From the NCBI RefSeq assembly GCF_035594125.1, contig NC_087158.1, forward strand, positions 6,870,501-6,934,500: DNA of 64,000 nt. The letters run 5' to 3'. Under the pieces are notes generated by a model, which searched no databases, was not told where the DNA came from, and saw nothing but the letters and a program-made list of their open reading frames with translations. A program made the translations under genes and the position numbers. Origin of the DNA: Scylla paramamosain (Eukaryota; Arthropoda; Malacostraca; Decapoda; Portunidae). This document shows positions 25,641-36,952 of the stretch, piece by piece. Each line of letters begins with the position of its first letter. The stretch's first letter is position 1.

Positions 25641-26620
25641 AAAATGTGTACTAAGCATTTATGTTCCTTTTTACATAAGCTACTGTTGTTATTTGTCGAC
25701 AGTATATAATTTATTTAGAGCTGCCTGTTATTTATTTTTCCAGTTTTTAGAGTAACATCTCTCAGGTATCAATAATTTTAACCCCCTGAGCAACAAGCAA
25801 CACAGTGGTGTGCATCTCAGGGCTCTGATGGGTAATGAATGTATGTGCCTCATGATTTTCAATCCTTAAATCAAAATGAAAGTGGGAGAGAGATATTTTG
25901 AACATAACTTAGCAACATTTACAAAGCTGCTCCCTACCACTTTTAGTGACTTGCCATCTGGTATTCTATACAAGGCAAGTATCATGGAAGGAGGTGATCT
26001 GCCCTCATCCTAATGAATGGCTAAGTGCAAATGCAAGCTAACCTCATCCACTCCCATTAAGTGCTGTTAGACAAGGAGTCACAGTGGAAGAACATTCCTT
26101 TTGATATGTGGGGAAAGCAGTGAGGGCAGGTGGGGCAAGTGAGCTGTAGCCAGTACTATATCCAGCATAATGAACACACCTTTACTTCCTGTTGAACTAA
26201 AATAATGAGTCAGACAAAAGTACCACTAGAATGGAGAAGGATAGGTGCTTCTTATGCTGTAAGTTTCATTATTCTAGAATCTGTACTAAATGAGATATAA
26301 CTAGGAATAAGAGTTATTTTTCTCTAAAAACTCATTACAAGAAGAGGTTTCTGCACAAAACACCCGTTGCTTAGGGGCTAGCAGAAGTTTCTGCATACTG
26401 GTAGTCTAGCTGAGTAGGTAATGCTTTTTGAAAGGTGATTACAAAATAATTTTATTACTGTAATATTTAGAGGCACTAGATCATTGATTATGGGGTATTA
26501 TGAGTGAAAGAATTCACTGAAGAGTGTCTCTGGTATAATTGGCACCCAATCACTAATTGCACATTATGAAGGAAGAGTAACAACTGTAATGTCAGTGTCA
26601 TTATCAAATTCTGTCCCCCT
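25641..26620. other. Unrecognised intergenic sequence
   Basis: About 1 kb without a convincing frame or RNA gene. Composition is less AT-extreme than the satellite. Nothing can be named. Confidence 0.4.
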
Positions 26621-26650
26621 CCCCACACACACATACACACACACACACAA
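26621..26650. repeat. Short (CA)n microsatellite
   Basis: CA run with one TA interruption, immediately before the CR1-like fragment. Confidence 0.9.
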
Positions 26651-26651
26651 T

Positions 26652-27930
26652 GGGCAGCAGAATTCTTATAAAAGAAGGAATAATAACAGACAAACAATAT
26701 GGCTCCAGGAAAAGAAAATCATGTGTAACAAATCTATTAAGCTTCAGCTCAAGAGTGATGACATCATGTAGGAAAGAGAAGCATTTGTGGACTGTATATA
26801 ACTAGATCTGATAAAAAGCTTTCGACAAGGTTCCCCCATGAAAGACTTATGTGGAAACTTGAAAATATTAAGAGACTACATGGGACAAGTATAAAGTGGA
26901 TAGAAAATTACTTCAAATGATGAGAAATGAGAACAGTAGCTAATGATGAAAAGTTGGTTTGGAAAAGAGTAAAGAGTGGTGTGCCACAAGGGTCAGTACT
27001 ATCACCAATATGGTATTGTTCATTGTTTATATAAATGATATTCTTGAAAAAATTGATAGCTACAACAGCCTATTTGCAGATAATGCTAAATTACAGAAAG
27101 AAATAAAAAGTTGCAAAGACTGTGAATATCTACAAAATGACCAATAAAATTTGTGAATGGAGCAAAAAATGGGAAGTTAAATTCGATGTAAGCAAATGTC
27201 ATATGATGGAGATGTGCAGAAGTGAATAGAAGACCACATTGGACATACAAGGTAGAAAACGAATATATTAAAAGGATCCAGGAAGAAAAGGATCTAGGAG
27301 TAGTAAAGCCAGATAACTTCCAACCAGAGAAGCATACAGGTAGAATATGGAGAACATTTACAGATTACTATGAAACATAGTACAGCTTCTTACCTCATGA
27401 ACAAAAGTAAGATGAGAAAAATAATCCCTATGATAATAAGACCTAGATTGGAATATGCAGCAGTTGTGTAGTCTCTATGTAAGAAGCATGTAAACAAGTT
27501 AGGAAGAATACAAACAATAGCAACAAAAATGGTGGCAGAATTTGAGGAATTAAGTTATGAAGAAAGATTAGAAAAAATAGATTTACCAATACTGGAACAA
27601 AGGAGAGAAAGAGATTTGATAACTATCTACAAGTTGGCAAACAAAATGAAGTTGGTAATGACAAAACCATTACTAAAAGAGACAAGCAGTCATGACAGTA
27701 GAATGGGACACTCACATAAGCAGGGGAAAAGAAGATGTCTAAACAACACAAAGAATAGTTTTCCACAAAGACACACTGAAGTTTGGAATGGACTAAAAGA
27801 AGATATGTATAGTTTTGGCAACAAGTGTACACAAACTAAAGGAAAAATTAGATATGTATAGGTATGGAGATGGGACCACATGAGTGTAGCTCGGGCCCTG
27901 TAAATTACACCTAGGTAAATACACAACACA
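26652..27930 (+). mobile_element. CR1-like retrotransposon, 3' half (RT to 3' end), decayed
   Basis: Recognisable protein fragments in order: KQYGSRKRKSCVTNLLS (fingers) near 26,690, DLIKSFRQGSPMKDLCGNL-like motif A remnants near 26,805, an MVLFIVYINDI motif B/C region near 27,015, FADNAKLQKEIKSCKDCEYL (motif C, ADD changed to ADN) near 27,075, and MVAEFEELSYEERLEKIDLP then LEQRRERDLITIYKLANK near the C-terminus. SFPQRHTEVWNGL closes the protein. The 3' end carries the phrase CCTAGGTAAATACACA typical of decapod CR1-like 3' termini (from memory). 5' truncated. The matching 5' half of the same kind of element is at 33,930-35,850 in the opposite orientation. Confidence 0.75.
27529..27861 (+). 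pseudogene. CR1-like RT C-terminal remnant
   Basis: The longest surviving open piece of the plus-strand CR1-like fragment, about 110 residues. It covers the conserved C-terminal block (FEELSYEERLEKIDLPILEQ, RRERDLITIYKLANK, RCLNNTKNSFPQRHTEVWNG) and ends close to the element's 3' UTR. The preceding RT core lies in other frames, with deletions, so this is not an independent gene. Confidence 0.72.
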
Positions 27931-28111
27931 GTGCACACCGTGCATGGCTACATGGATTTGTTTCTGACCATTATAGAGATGTTGTGTGATGTTTCAATAA
28001 GTGTGATGCCAAGAATGGAGTGTTATCTGAACTAAATGTATACTATCTATGGTAAGAAATAGTGGTACAGATATTATAATAACTTTCTAATTAATTACTG
28101 ATTTGAAAGGT
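27931..28111. other. Short spacer between retroelements
   Basis: No feature recognised. Confidence 0.4.
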
Positions 28112-29705
28112 ATATAAAGACAGGTTGCCTGATGGGATCCCTCCTATTGTTCTCCAAAACTGTGCCTCCGTGCTTGCACCTTGCCTAGTCAAACTCTTTC
28201 AACTCTGTCAACATCTACCTTTCCTTCGTGCTGGAAGTTTGCCTACATTCAGCCTGTTCCTAAAAAGGAAGACCATTCTAATCCCTCAAACTACCGTCCT
28301 ATTGCTTTAATTTCCTGCCTATCTAAAGTTTTTTAATCTATCCTCAAGAGGAAGATTCTTAAACACCTGTCACTTCACAACCTTCTATCTGATTGCCGTA
28401 TGGGTTCTGTCAAGGCCGCTCTACTGGTGATCTTCTGGGTTTCCTTACTGAGTCTCAGTCATCTCTTTTAGAGATTTTGGTGAACCTTTTGCTGTTGCCT
28501 TGGATATATCAAAAGCTTTTGATAGAGTGTGGCACAAAGCTTTGATTTCCAAACTACCTTCCTATGGCTTGTGTCCTTCTCTCTGTAACTTCATCTCAAG
28601 TTTCCTTTCTGACCATTCTGTTGCTGCTGTGTTAGATGGTCACTTTTTTTTCCTAAATCTATTAACAGTGGTGTTCCTCAGGATTCTGTCCTGGCACCCA
28701 CTCTCTTCTTATTATTCATCAATGACCTTCTAAACCAAACTTCTTGTCCTATCCACTCCTACACTGATGATACCATCCAGCACTTTTCCACATCTTTTCA
28801 TAGACGTCCAACCCTTCAAGAAGTAAACATTTCACGCAGGGAAGCCACAGAACACTTGAGTTCTGATCTTTCTAAAATTTCTGATTGGGGCAGAGCAAAC
28901 TTGGTATTGTTTATTGTCTCAAAACTCAATTCCTCCATCCATCAACTCGACACAACCTTCCAGACAACTATCCCCTCTTCTTCAGTGACACTCAACTGTC
29001 CCTCTTCTACACTGAACATCCTCGGTCTGTCCTTTACTTATAATCTGAACTGGAAACTTCACATCTCATCTCTAGCTAAAAACAGCTTCTATGAAGTTAG
29101 GCGTTCTGAGACATCTCTGCCAGTTTTTCTCACCCCTCCCACTGCTAACTCTATACAAGGGCCTTATCCGTGCATGTATGGAGTATGCTTCACACGTCTG
29201 GGAGGTTCTACTATTACTGCTCTTCTAGACAGGGTGGAATCAAAAGCTTTTCGTCTCATCAACTCCTCTCTTCCAGTTGACTGTCTTCAGCCTCCTTTCA
29301 TCGCTGCAATATTGCATCTCTAGCTATCTTCTACTGCAGTTTTCAAGCTAGCTGCTCTTCTGATCTTGCTAACTGCATGCCTCTCCTCCTCCTGCAGCCT
29401 TGCTGCATAAGACTTTCTTCATTCTCTTACCCCTATTCTGTCCACCTCTCTAATGCAAGGGTTAACTGGTATTCTCAATCATTCATCCCTTTCTCTGGTA
29501 AATTCTGGAACTCCCTACCTGCTTCTGTATTTCCACCTTCTTATGACTTGAATTCCTTCAAGAGGGAGGTTTCAAGACACTTATCCTTTAATTTTTGACT
29601 ACTGGTTTGGACCCTTTTCTGGAACTAGCATCACAGTGGGCTTTTTTTTTATTGGATTTTTGTTGCCCTTGGCCAGTGTCCCTCCTACGTAAAAAAAAAA
29701 AAAAA
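28112..29705 (+). mobile_element. Jockey-like retrotransposon, copy 2 (5' truncated)
   Basis: Same element as copies 1 and 3. It begins abruptly within the RT fingers at CCTGATGGGATCCC and runs to the 3' UTR (GTTGCCCTTGGCCAGTGTCC) with an A-rich tail from 29,690. The tail continues into AAAGG/GGGGAAA runs up to ~29,745. Insertion at this site without the 5' portion is the usual target-primed truncation pattern. Confidence 0.86.
28125..29598 (+). pseudogene. Jockey-like reverse transcriptase, copy 2, frameshifted
   Basis: RT fragments in at least four frames: PDGIPPIVLQNCASVLAPC (fingers), MDISKAFDRVWHKALISKLP (motif A, near 28,500), GVPQ-type motif B at about 28,670 with frame loss, then the motif C region. 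There the DNA TACACTGATGAT reads YTDD rather than YADD. Later come LNILGLSFTYNLNWKLHIS and the terminal ASVFPPSYDLNSFKREVSRH ending at 29,598. Motif C change plus frameshifts indicate a dead copy. The sequence is closer to copy 3 than to copy 1 by eye. Confidence 0.84.
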
Positions 29706-29745
29706 GAAAAGAAAAAAGGGGGGGGAAAGGGGAAAAAAAAAAAAT

Positions 29746-30905
29746 TAATTGCACTATCCTATGATCATATTGCATCAGATATTATATGAGGTTCCCAGAG
29801 CCAGAGTGATCTATGTGCCCTTGTGGTCAAAATTACTATTTTATTGCATTGTCTTCCCCAACCTTCCTAACGTGACGAGAGAGAGTGCAGACATCAGAAT
29901 GGACCCCACATTAGGGTCAAAATCCATCCAAGTGAAATTATCCACAGAACCTTTTTGTCACGCTTGAGTGATAGCTATCAGTTGCTGGGGCCAGAGAGAA
30001 TAACTCCCTCGCCACAGCAGCACGAGAAGAGTCAGCCAATGACAGCTCATGCAGTGATTCACGTGTCACACTGAGACACTTCCCCGCCACGACACCCACA
30101 CACTTCACACTCTCCCTCCCTCCAGCCTGCTTGCTATCCATAAATAACAGGCTGCTATCTTAATTTTACTCTTACACAACACATAAGCCTTTCATTATTA
30201 TGACGGACAACAACATACCCCTGAGGAGCCAGAAGCCACATTCCCAGATGCTTCTAAGATTTATCTTAGTGGGCTATGAACATCTTAGTGCTGGTAATTT
30301 TTTAAAGCAAAATCATTCGCAACTAAGAACCATGGAACATTCATAGCTATGAATGGGTCAGGGCTTTCATAGCTCACTAAGACAACAGTTTCTCCTCAAC
30401 AACAACAACAATGTGAACATATCCTTGTCTGAAAATAAAATCAGAAAAAAAAACCTGAAAGTAAGCATTAAGATGGGTTTTATTATCAATATCAAGTAGT
30501 CTTCAAACACACTGAATAGTCTTTTGCTTTGAATAAATCATGTGTGTTTAACTGACTTGCTAGTTGAGTACTGAAATCACATTTCTGGAAATTACACTCA
30601 TTAATAATCACAGCAGCAACACACATGATCCAGTGTGTGTAGCCAACACAAACTAAGGCTAATTATAGTTAACCCAATCATTCCAAACATGACAATTGCA
30701 AATATAACTTTTTTTCATTATGTTCCTTAAAAAGAAAAAATAATTCTGTCAGGGCATTTTCTTTCACATTCACAAAAAAAAAATAAATAAAAATAAAAAT
30801 AAAAAAATGTAAGTACAAAAGATGAGTGTTTCTTTTCTATGATCAATATTCCTGTGATAATAAGACAAGCAATTTTTTCCTAAATCTAGGTTCAAGATAC
30901 ATACT
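29746..30905. other. Intergenic region with a GC-richer patch
   Basis: Mostly unrecognised. The patch 29,980-30,150 is GC-richer than its surroundings. On the plus strand it shows CCAAT (30,036), a CACGTG E-box (30,060) and ATAAATAA (~30,140), a weak promoter-like combination with no identified transcript start or gene beside it. Downstream is low-complexity, A-rich sequence (30,770-30,810). Confidence 0.3.
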
Positions 30906-31015
30906 CATAAGAATATAAGAACATAAAAAATGGAAGCTGCAAGAAACCATCAGGCATACATGTGGCAGTTCCTGTATGAAATATACTTACCTATTTCCAC
31001 CTATCATTCCATCAC
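30906..31015 (-). mobile_element. CR1-like 3'-end fragment
   Basis: Contains ATAAGAACATAA followed by GGCATACATGTGGCAGTTCC, matching the 3' terminal ~100 bp of the CR1-like fragment at 1,549-1,660 in the same orientation (3' end on the left). Only the 3' UTR survives, a very short 5'-truncated insertion. Confidence 0.75.
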
Positions 31016-31136
31016 ATCTCAACCTCCAGGCTAGATATACAGAAGATGGTATAACTATTAATCATATGACCTTAATCATGTAAGATTAAAATGGAAATTA
31101 AAAAAGCTCTTCCCTGACAGGCAGTGAGGTTAAAAA

Positions 31137-32855
31137 AACTTTGCTTCTTCTTCTTTCCCTCCTCTACTTCAACCAGATGGCACCACTGCTATCACATCTA
31201 TTTCTAAAGCTGAACTCTTTGCTCAAACCTTTGCTAAAAACTCTACCTTGGACGATTCTGGGCTTGTTCCTCCCTCTCCTCCACCCTCTGACTACTTCAT
31301 GCCTCGTATTAAAATTCTTCGTAATGATGTTTTCCATGCCCTCGCTGGCCTAAACCCTCAGAAGGCTTATGGACCTGATGGGGTCCCTCCTATTGTTCTC
31401 CGAAACTGTGCCTCCGTGCTTGCACCTTGCCTAGTCAAACTCTTTCAGCTCTGTCTGTCAACATCTACCTTTCCTTCTTGCTGGAAGTTTGCCTACATTC
31501 AACCTGTTCCTAAAAAGGGTGACCGCTCTAATCCCTCAAACTACCGTCCTATTGCTTTAATTTCCTGCTTATCTAAAGTTTTTGAATCTATCCTCAACAG
31601 GAAGATTCTTAAACATCTATCACTTCACAACCTTCTATCTGATCGCCAGTATGGGTTCCGTCAAGGCCGCTCGACTGGTGATCTTCTGGCTTTCCTTACT
31701 GAGTCTTGGTCATCCTCTTTTAGAGACTTTGGTGAAACTTTTGCTGTTGCCTTGGACATATCAAAAGCCTTTGATAGAGTCTGGCACAAAGCTTTGATTT
31801 CCAAACTACCCTCCTACGGTTTCTATCCTTCTCTCTGTAACTTCATCTCAAGTTTCCTTTCTGACCGTTCTATTGCTGCTGTGGTAGACGGTCACTGTTC
31901 TTCTCCTAAATCTATTAACAGTGGTGTTCCTCAGGGTTCTGTCCTGTCACCCACTCTCTTCTTATTATTCATTAATGATCTTCTAAAACAAACTTCTTGT
32001 CCTATCCACTCCTATGCTGATGATACCACCCTGCACTTTTCCACGTCTTTTCATAGACGTCCAACCCTTCAGGAGGTAAACATATCACGCAGGGAAGCCA
32101 CAGAACGCCTGACTTCTGATCTTTCTAAAATTTCTGATTGGGGCAGAGCAAACTTGGTATTGTTCAATGCCTCAAAAACTCAATTCCTCCATCTATCAAC
32201 TCGACACAATCTTCCAGACAACTATCCCCTCTTCTTCAATGACACTCAACTATCCCCCTCTTCTACACTGAACATCCTCGGTCTGTCCTTTACTTATAAT
32301 CTGAACTGGAAACTTCACATCTCATCTCTAGCTAAAACAGCTTCCATGAAGTTAGGTGTTCTGAGACGTCTCCGCCAGTTTTTCTCACCCCCGCAGCTGC
32401 TAACTCTGTACAAGGGCCTTATCCGTCCATGTATGGAGTATGCTTCACATGTCTGGGGGGGTTCCACTCATACTGCTGTTCTAGACAGGGTGGAATCAAA
32501 AGCTTTTCGTCTCATCAACTCCTCTCCTCTAACTGACTGTCTTCAGCCTCTCTCTCACCGCCGCAATGTTGCATCTCTAGCTGTCTTCTACCGCTATTTT
32601 CATGCTAACTGCTCTTCTGATCTTGCTAACTGCATGCCTCCCCTCCTTCCGCGGCCTCGCTGCACAAGACTTTCTTCTTTCTCTCACTCCTATTCTGTCC
32701 ACCTCTCTAACGCAAGAGTTAACCAGTATTCTCAATCATTCATCCCTTTCTCTGGTAAACTCTGGAACTCCTTGCCTGCTTCTGTATTTCCACCTTCCTA
32801 TGACTTGAATTCCTTCAAGAGGGAGGTTTCAAGACACTTATCCACCAATTTTTGA
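31137..32855 (+). CDS. Jockey-like reverse transcriptase, uninterrupted C-terminal ORF
   Basis: An open frame of ~570 codons runs from the truncation point to a TGA at 32,855. There is no natural start; the frame enters from the lost 5' part. Counting from the Leu codon at 31,248 as residue 1: PVPKKGDRSNPSNYRPIAL at 87-104 (fingers), ALDISKAFDRVWHKAL at 168-183 (motif A with catalytic Asp), SGVPQGSVLSPTLFLLFIND at 225-244 (motif B), SYADDTTLHF at 255-264 (motif C with the intact Asp pair), and LNILGLSFTYNLNWKLHI (motif E region). YASHVWGG and PASVFPPSYDLNSFKREVSR close the protein. RT motifs are intact but the copy lacks endonuclease and promoter, so it is not autonomous. It copies RNA into DNA in this family. 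The low number of lesions suggests a recent insertion. Confidence 0.88.
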   Translation, partial: NFASSSFPPLLQPDGTTAITSISKAELFAQTFAKNSTLDDSGLVPPSPPPSDYFMPRIKILRNDVFHALAGLNPQKAYGPDGVPPIVLRNCASVLAPCLVKLFQLCLSTSTFPSCWKFAYIQPVPKKGDRSNPSNYRPIALISCLSKVFESILNRKILKHLSLHNLLSDRQYGFRQGRSTGDLLAFLTESWSSSFRDFGETFAVALDISKAFDRVWHKALISKLPSYGFYPSLCNFISSFLSDRSIAAVVDGHCSSPKSINSGVPQGSVLSPTLFLLFINDLLKQTSCPIHSYADDTTLHFSTSFHRRPTLQEVNISRREATERLTSDLSKISDWGRANLVLFNASKTQFLHLSTRHNLPDNYPLFFNDTQLSPSSTLNILGLSFTYNLNWKLHISSLAKTASMKLGVLRRLRQFFSPPQLLTLYKGLIRPCMEYASHVWGGSTHTAVLDRVESKAFRLINSSPLTDCLQPLSHRRNVASLAVFYRYFHANCSSDLANCMPPLLPRPRCTRLSSFSHSYSVHLSNARVNQYSQSFIPFSGKLWNSLPASVFPPSYDLNSFKREVSRHLSTNF

Positions 32856-32964
32856 CCACTGCTTTGACCCTTTTAGGGACTGGCATTTCAGTGGGCATTT
32901 TTTTTATTAGATTTTTGTTGCCCTTGGCCAGTATCCTTCCTACATAAAAAAAAAAAAAAAAAAA
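31137..32964 (+). mobile_element. Jockey-like retrotransposon, copy 3 (5' truncated, otherwise intact)
   Basis: The best preserved copy. It begins at AACTTTGCTTCTTCTTC, corresponding to ~23,240 in copy 1, so ORF1, endonuclease and connector are missing. It ends with the 3' UTR phrase TTGCCCTTGGCCAGTATCC and a 20-base poly(A) (32,945-32,964). The sequence just after the tail is exon-like segment D. No clean target-site duplication was found: GCAGTGAGGTT on the left and GGTGGTGAGCT on the right are only similar. Confidence 0.9.
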
Positions 32965-33448
32965 GGTGGTGAGCTACAGCTACCTGGCTGCACCTCAAGG
33001 CCAAAGCCACTCCAAAGATGTGGTCTATGGGTCTAGTGCAGCAGCCAAGCCTCCTTCCTCTGGCCACAGCTTCTCTGCCAGATCTCCAACTCTTGGCCAG
33101 ACACTTTCACTGGAAACTCAGAAATCTGGTCATACAGCAGCTCCTGGCCATGCCTCAGACCATACTCACCTCAGCACTACACCACCTGTTATTACTGCCT
33201 TCCAGTCCTCAAAATTATCTCACATTTCCTCTTCCCCATTAGTCCATTCCTCATCATTCTCTGCACCATCACCTTTTTTCTCCTAATCCTTCTCACCTTC
33301 TGCTCACTCATCATCTCCCCCACAACCATCACTCCCTCCTGCCTCTCCATTTACTCATCCTGAAGCCATATTTGCCATGCACCAAACTTCTGCCACAGTT
33401 CACCCTGCTGATCCCAGCCAATTTATCATCAAGGACTCCACTTTCCAG
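32965..33448 (+). pseudogene. Exon-like Ser/Pro-rich segment D with an in-frame stop
   Basis: It starts directly after the poly(A) of Jockey-like copy 3 and ends at the donor GTTAGT (33,449). One frame runs through almost all of it: YLAAPQGQSHSKDVVYGSSA, Ser/Pro/His-rich sequence to SAPSPFFS, then TAA (33,284-33,286). The same frame then continues (SFSPSAHSSSPPQPSLPPAS ... FIIKDSTFQ) up to the donor. The single stop suggests a pseudo-exon, a base error or a mixture of frames in low-complexity DNA. The true 5' edge may have been cut by the retroelement. It could be a distal exon of the gene with exons B and C (same strand), but phase and order do not prove this. Protein not recognised. Confidence 0.33.
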
Positions 33449-33463
33449 GTTAGTAAGTATTTG

Positions 33464-33618
<155 letters not shown>

Positions 33619-33767
33619 ATTAAAAATGGTAATTTAGATTTGGGTCAATCTGTGAAAATACAAATAAGAAACAAATGCAAACACACACAAATGTACAAAT
33701 TTGATTTTGGCTACCTTCTGTTCATTCATCTCCCTTTCCCCTTGTTTCTCCACCTTTTTATTTTTTG

Positions 33768-33929
<162 letters not shown>

Positions 33930-34157
33930 TTGCCTCAGACCAGGGTATTTCCACTTGTATAGTCTTAAAACAGGCCATAGCCATTTTTTTCCATGTTCTT
34001 ATTTGCTTCTACACACCTGCCATTATACCGTTCATGTTTCCCAATTTTCATTTTATAACCGTACAAACTGTTGCATCCCCTCTCTATACTTGCTCAAAAA
34101 TATCTCATATTTTTCTTGCACTACTTTACCTTCAAATTGCTCTTTCCATTTAATTTT

Positions 34158-35022
34158 TCAATAAAACTTACTAAGCTCTGCAAAGTTTGCCTTAGCATAG
34201 TTCTGTCTCCAATTTCTGTATTGTTCTTTCCTGTGCAATGCTGTTTCCTCCTGTAGTACTATCTCTATTGTCACATAATCACTTCTTCCCATTGAACTCA
34301 GACAATGTATACTTGGTCTACTTTCTGGGGTTTTCATAAACACTAAATCCAGCTGTGATGGTTCTTCTTCTCTTCTACATCTTATAGGCTCATTCACCCA
34401 CTGTCTCGTTGTATTCACCATCATGGTTTGCATAAGTTCTTCACTCCATGACCCAACATTTTCTGTTACTTCCATCTCCTCCCAGTTAATTCTTTTAGTG
34501 TTGAAGTCACCTACTAAGAGTACTTTGTTACCTTTCCTTATCATTTCCTCCATACTACTTTTTTGTTTCTAGTTGCATACTTTTGAATTTATTAGTCTAC
34601 CATGCATTAGTTTTTGGTGGTATGTATTTCACAATGATTTTCCTTTTTTCACATCTTTTGATCTTAATCACAACACTCATTGTTTCTACCATTCCATCAC
34701 CATATTCCACTTCCTCAACAACAATATCCTTTTTTACCAATATCATCACTTCTCTTCCCTTTCCTTTTCTGTCCCTCTTCCATGTACTGTATCCTTCCTT
34801 TGCAAATCCCAACTTTATTTCCTCTTCTAGTTTGGTTCCTGTTAAACATACCACATCTGGTTTATTGTTCTTTAAATAGTCTTCAAGTTCCAGTAGGCTG
34901 GACACCAAACCATCTACATTAGTATACATAATCTTTAAACTTCTGTTTGGTGGTCTTGTGTGGCATCTTTGTGCCACCATTTCCTCACTTTCATGTCCAC
35001 AACTTTCCTGTTCTCTATTCAC
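34158..35022 (-). pseudogene. CR1-like EEP endonuclease, split in two frames
   Basis: The first piece (35,022-34,597) has SLKIMYTNVDGL (catalytic Asn) then KPDVVCLTGTKLEEEI, where the usual Thr-Glu-Thr catalytic motif reads Thr-Gly-Thr, and YSTWKRDRKGKGREVMILVK. The second (34,553-34,158) has KVLLVGDFNTKRINWEEM (catalytic Asp/Asn), SQLDLVFMKT, and GRSDYVTIEI, where the family's Ser-Asp-His reads Ser-Asp-Tyr. A stop/frame break separates them at 34,554-34,596. The two catalytic changes and the break indicate loss of function. The enzyme would nick target DNA in an intact element. Confidence 0.78.
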
Positions 35023-35415
35023 TTTTTGACTTTTAGTTTACTTCTATATTCTTTGTTCATGTCTCTTTTTATCCATATTTCCTTCAATCCTTTTGCTTTT
35101 GCCAATTTTCCTGTTCTTTGCAAGACATGTTCTGCTGCTGTTTGTGACATGATTCTTGTTTTACATTGGCTTTGTTCTATTTTTGTCATACTTTCCGATC
35201 CTGTAAACCTCTTCAATTTGTTCGACTCTCCCCTCTCCTTCCTCTGCCACTTCTGCTATAATTTCCTTAGTTCTTTTCACTTCTTTCTCTCTAGCTGTTT
35301 TCATGGGTAGGTTCTTTTCCTTGACCCCAAATACCACCATACACATCTTTCTCTGTACTGTGTCTCTCACAAGATTACTTTTTTCCTTTATTATTTTAAT
35401 CACTTGCTTTTCCAT
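35019..35415 (-). pseudogene. CR1-like ORF1-type protein fragment
   Basis: Two overlapping minus-strand pieces, 35,415-35,161 and 35,216-35,019. They read EKQVIKIIKEKSNLVRDTVQ, RKMCMVVFGVKEKNLPMK, IEEVYRIGKYDKNRTKPM and then, after a frame change, EHVLQRTGKLAKAKGLKEIW, IKRDMNKEYRSKLK. The order VVFGVKEK ... YRLGKY ... IWIKRDMN resembles the RNA-binding ORF1 protein of CR1-like elements as I know it from crustacean sequences. It overlaps the endonuclease start by a few bases. A Lys/Glu-rich, helix-prone N-terminal portion may be the coiled coil. Confidence 0.62.
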
Positions 35416-35853
35416 ATCCTTGTTGTTTCTGTTGCTGTTGCCTTGTTATGTCCTCCATGTCCACCTTTTGCTGTTCTCTCTCTTTCCAACCTTTGACTTC
35501 CTCTGTAACTAACTCTCACTCCTCCAACCCTAACCTCTCTTGCAAAGTTTTCTTTAATTCTTCATTCTCTTTCTTGAGTTTCTTAATCTCTTCACAGTAT
35601 TTCTTATTTAAGTCCACTATTTTTGTCACCTATTCTCAGTTCTTTGTTTTCTTTTTCCCTTTCCATCTCTATTATATCACTGGATATCTTTTTTTACATT
35701 GTCGCCACCCACTTCTGTTTCTTCCTTCCATGCCTTTATCATCGCTGTTAAGCTTCTTGTATTTTCACATTTTCTTCTTTAGTTATCCACATTCATGTAT
35801 TTATATGAGCTACATTGAGATCCTCTTCCTTGAAGCCCTCAAAAATACTTGTA

Positions 35854-35868
35854 TGTGTGTGTGTGTGT
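35854..35868. repeat. Short (TG)n run
   Basis: Fifteen bases of TG repeat at the 5' edge of the CR1-like 5' half. Confidence 0.85.
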
Positions 35869-36061
35869 TAACCTAGTTGATTACACTTATCTAGTTGTGA
35901 CATACTGTTCCATCATTACAGTGCGTGTGTCAAGGCTGAAGGAAGGACTTGGATAGTGAATGTGATAGTGTGGGTGATTGGGCCACTCAGGAAAAATTAT
36001 ACGATCAATCATACAAAAGTGTGATGCATGCTTCAAGTGCCAATGAAGAGCATTATGATAA

Positions 36062-36354
<293 letters not shown>

Positions 36355-36952
36355 TTGTATAGGTCTTCTTGATAACTTGTTTTGCAGGGAAACTCCAGTT
36401 TCCTTCAACTTTATTCTTTCGTCAGTTGCTGTTTTGCCTATTTCTGCAGGCACCTTCAAGCTAAAAAAAACAATAAAATACTATGTAAAAGTTGTATATA
36501 ATTCACATCATATGGCACTACACACAAAAAACAAAACACTACAAGCACCAAGATTATAAACTGGATTGACAGAAAACAATAAGTATCCACACACATCTTG
36601 CCTGTATGGCAATGAGAGAGGGACTGAAATAGTTGGGTTCCTACACTATGATAATGGTATTGGAACGGGCCTCCGAAACATTATCTTACAATATGTGATT
36701 GACTTGATGTTAAGTTATTATTCAGTACTGGATTTATGTGTGTAATATATATTGCCTCTAATAATTTTGTATCCATATTGGACTCTGTCTTGTGTAGTAT
36801 TCTGAAATCTTTGTCACAAAAAGGGATGATCATGTTCATGTGAATGGGAACTTATTGCTGAAAATGATGGAACAGCTGGTTGATTATTAGTTCAAGGAGA
36901 AATACCTTTATGTTCAGCAATTCTATGTGCAAGGTTATGTCTAGTCTCATAA
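36355..36952. other. Unrecognised sequence at the right end of the spacer
   Basis: No confident gene. A minus-strand phrase ending TTTTTTTAG at 36,461 followed by an open stretch ([20 protein letters not shown]) looks slightly exon-like but has no good donor. Confidence 0.35.

Larger units (their letters stand above)
33930..35850 (-). mobile_element. CR1-like retrotransposon, 5' half (ORF1 + endonuclease)
   Basis: Read on the minus strand from ~35,850 down, it gives an ORF1-like coiled-coil region, an endonuclease, and the start of the connector (NWRQNYAKANFAELSKFY and on to LYKWKYPGLRQF at the GA tract). The RT domain is missing; the GA run takes its place. This is the part lacking from the plus-strand fragment at 26,652-27,930, and the two are probably of one family. 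Confidence 0.72.

Noticed and set aside
34573..35876. Several plus-strand hydrophobic, Phe/Ser-rich open frames
   Set aside because: They are antisense shadows of the minus-strand CR1-like ORF1 and endonuclease.
36377..36460. Possible minus-strand exon ([20 protein letters not shown]) after a TTTTTTTAG tract
   Set aside because: No acceptable donor, short, and next to a TA tract; the frame then runs into CA and TA repeats.
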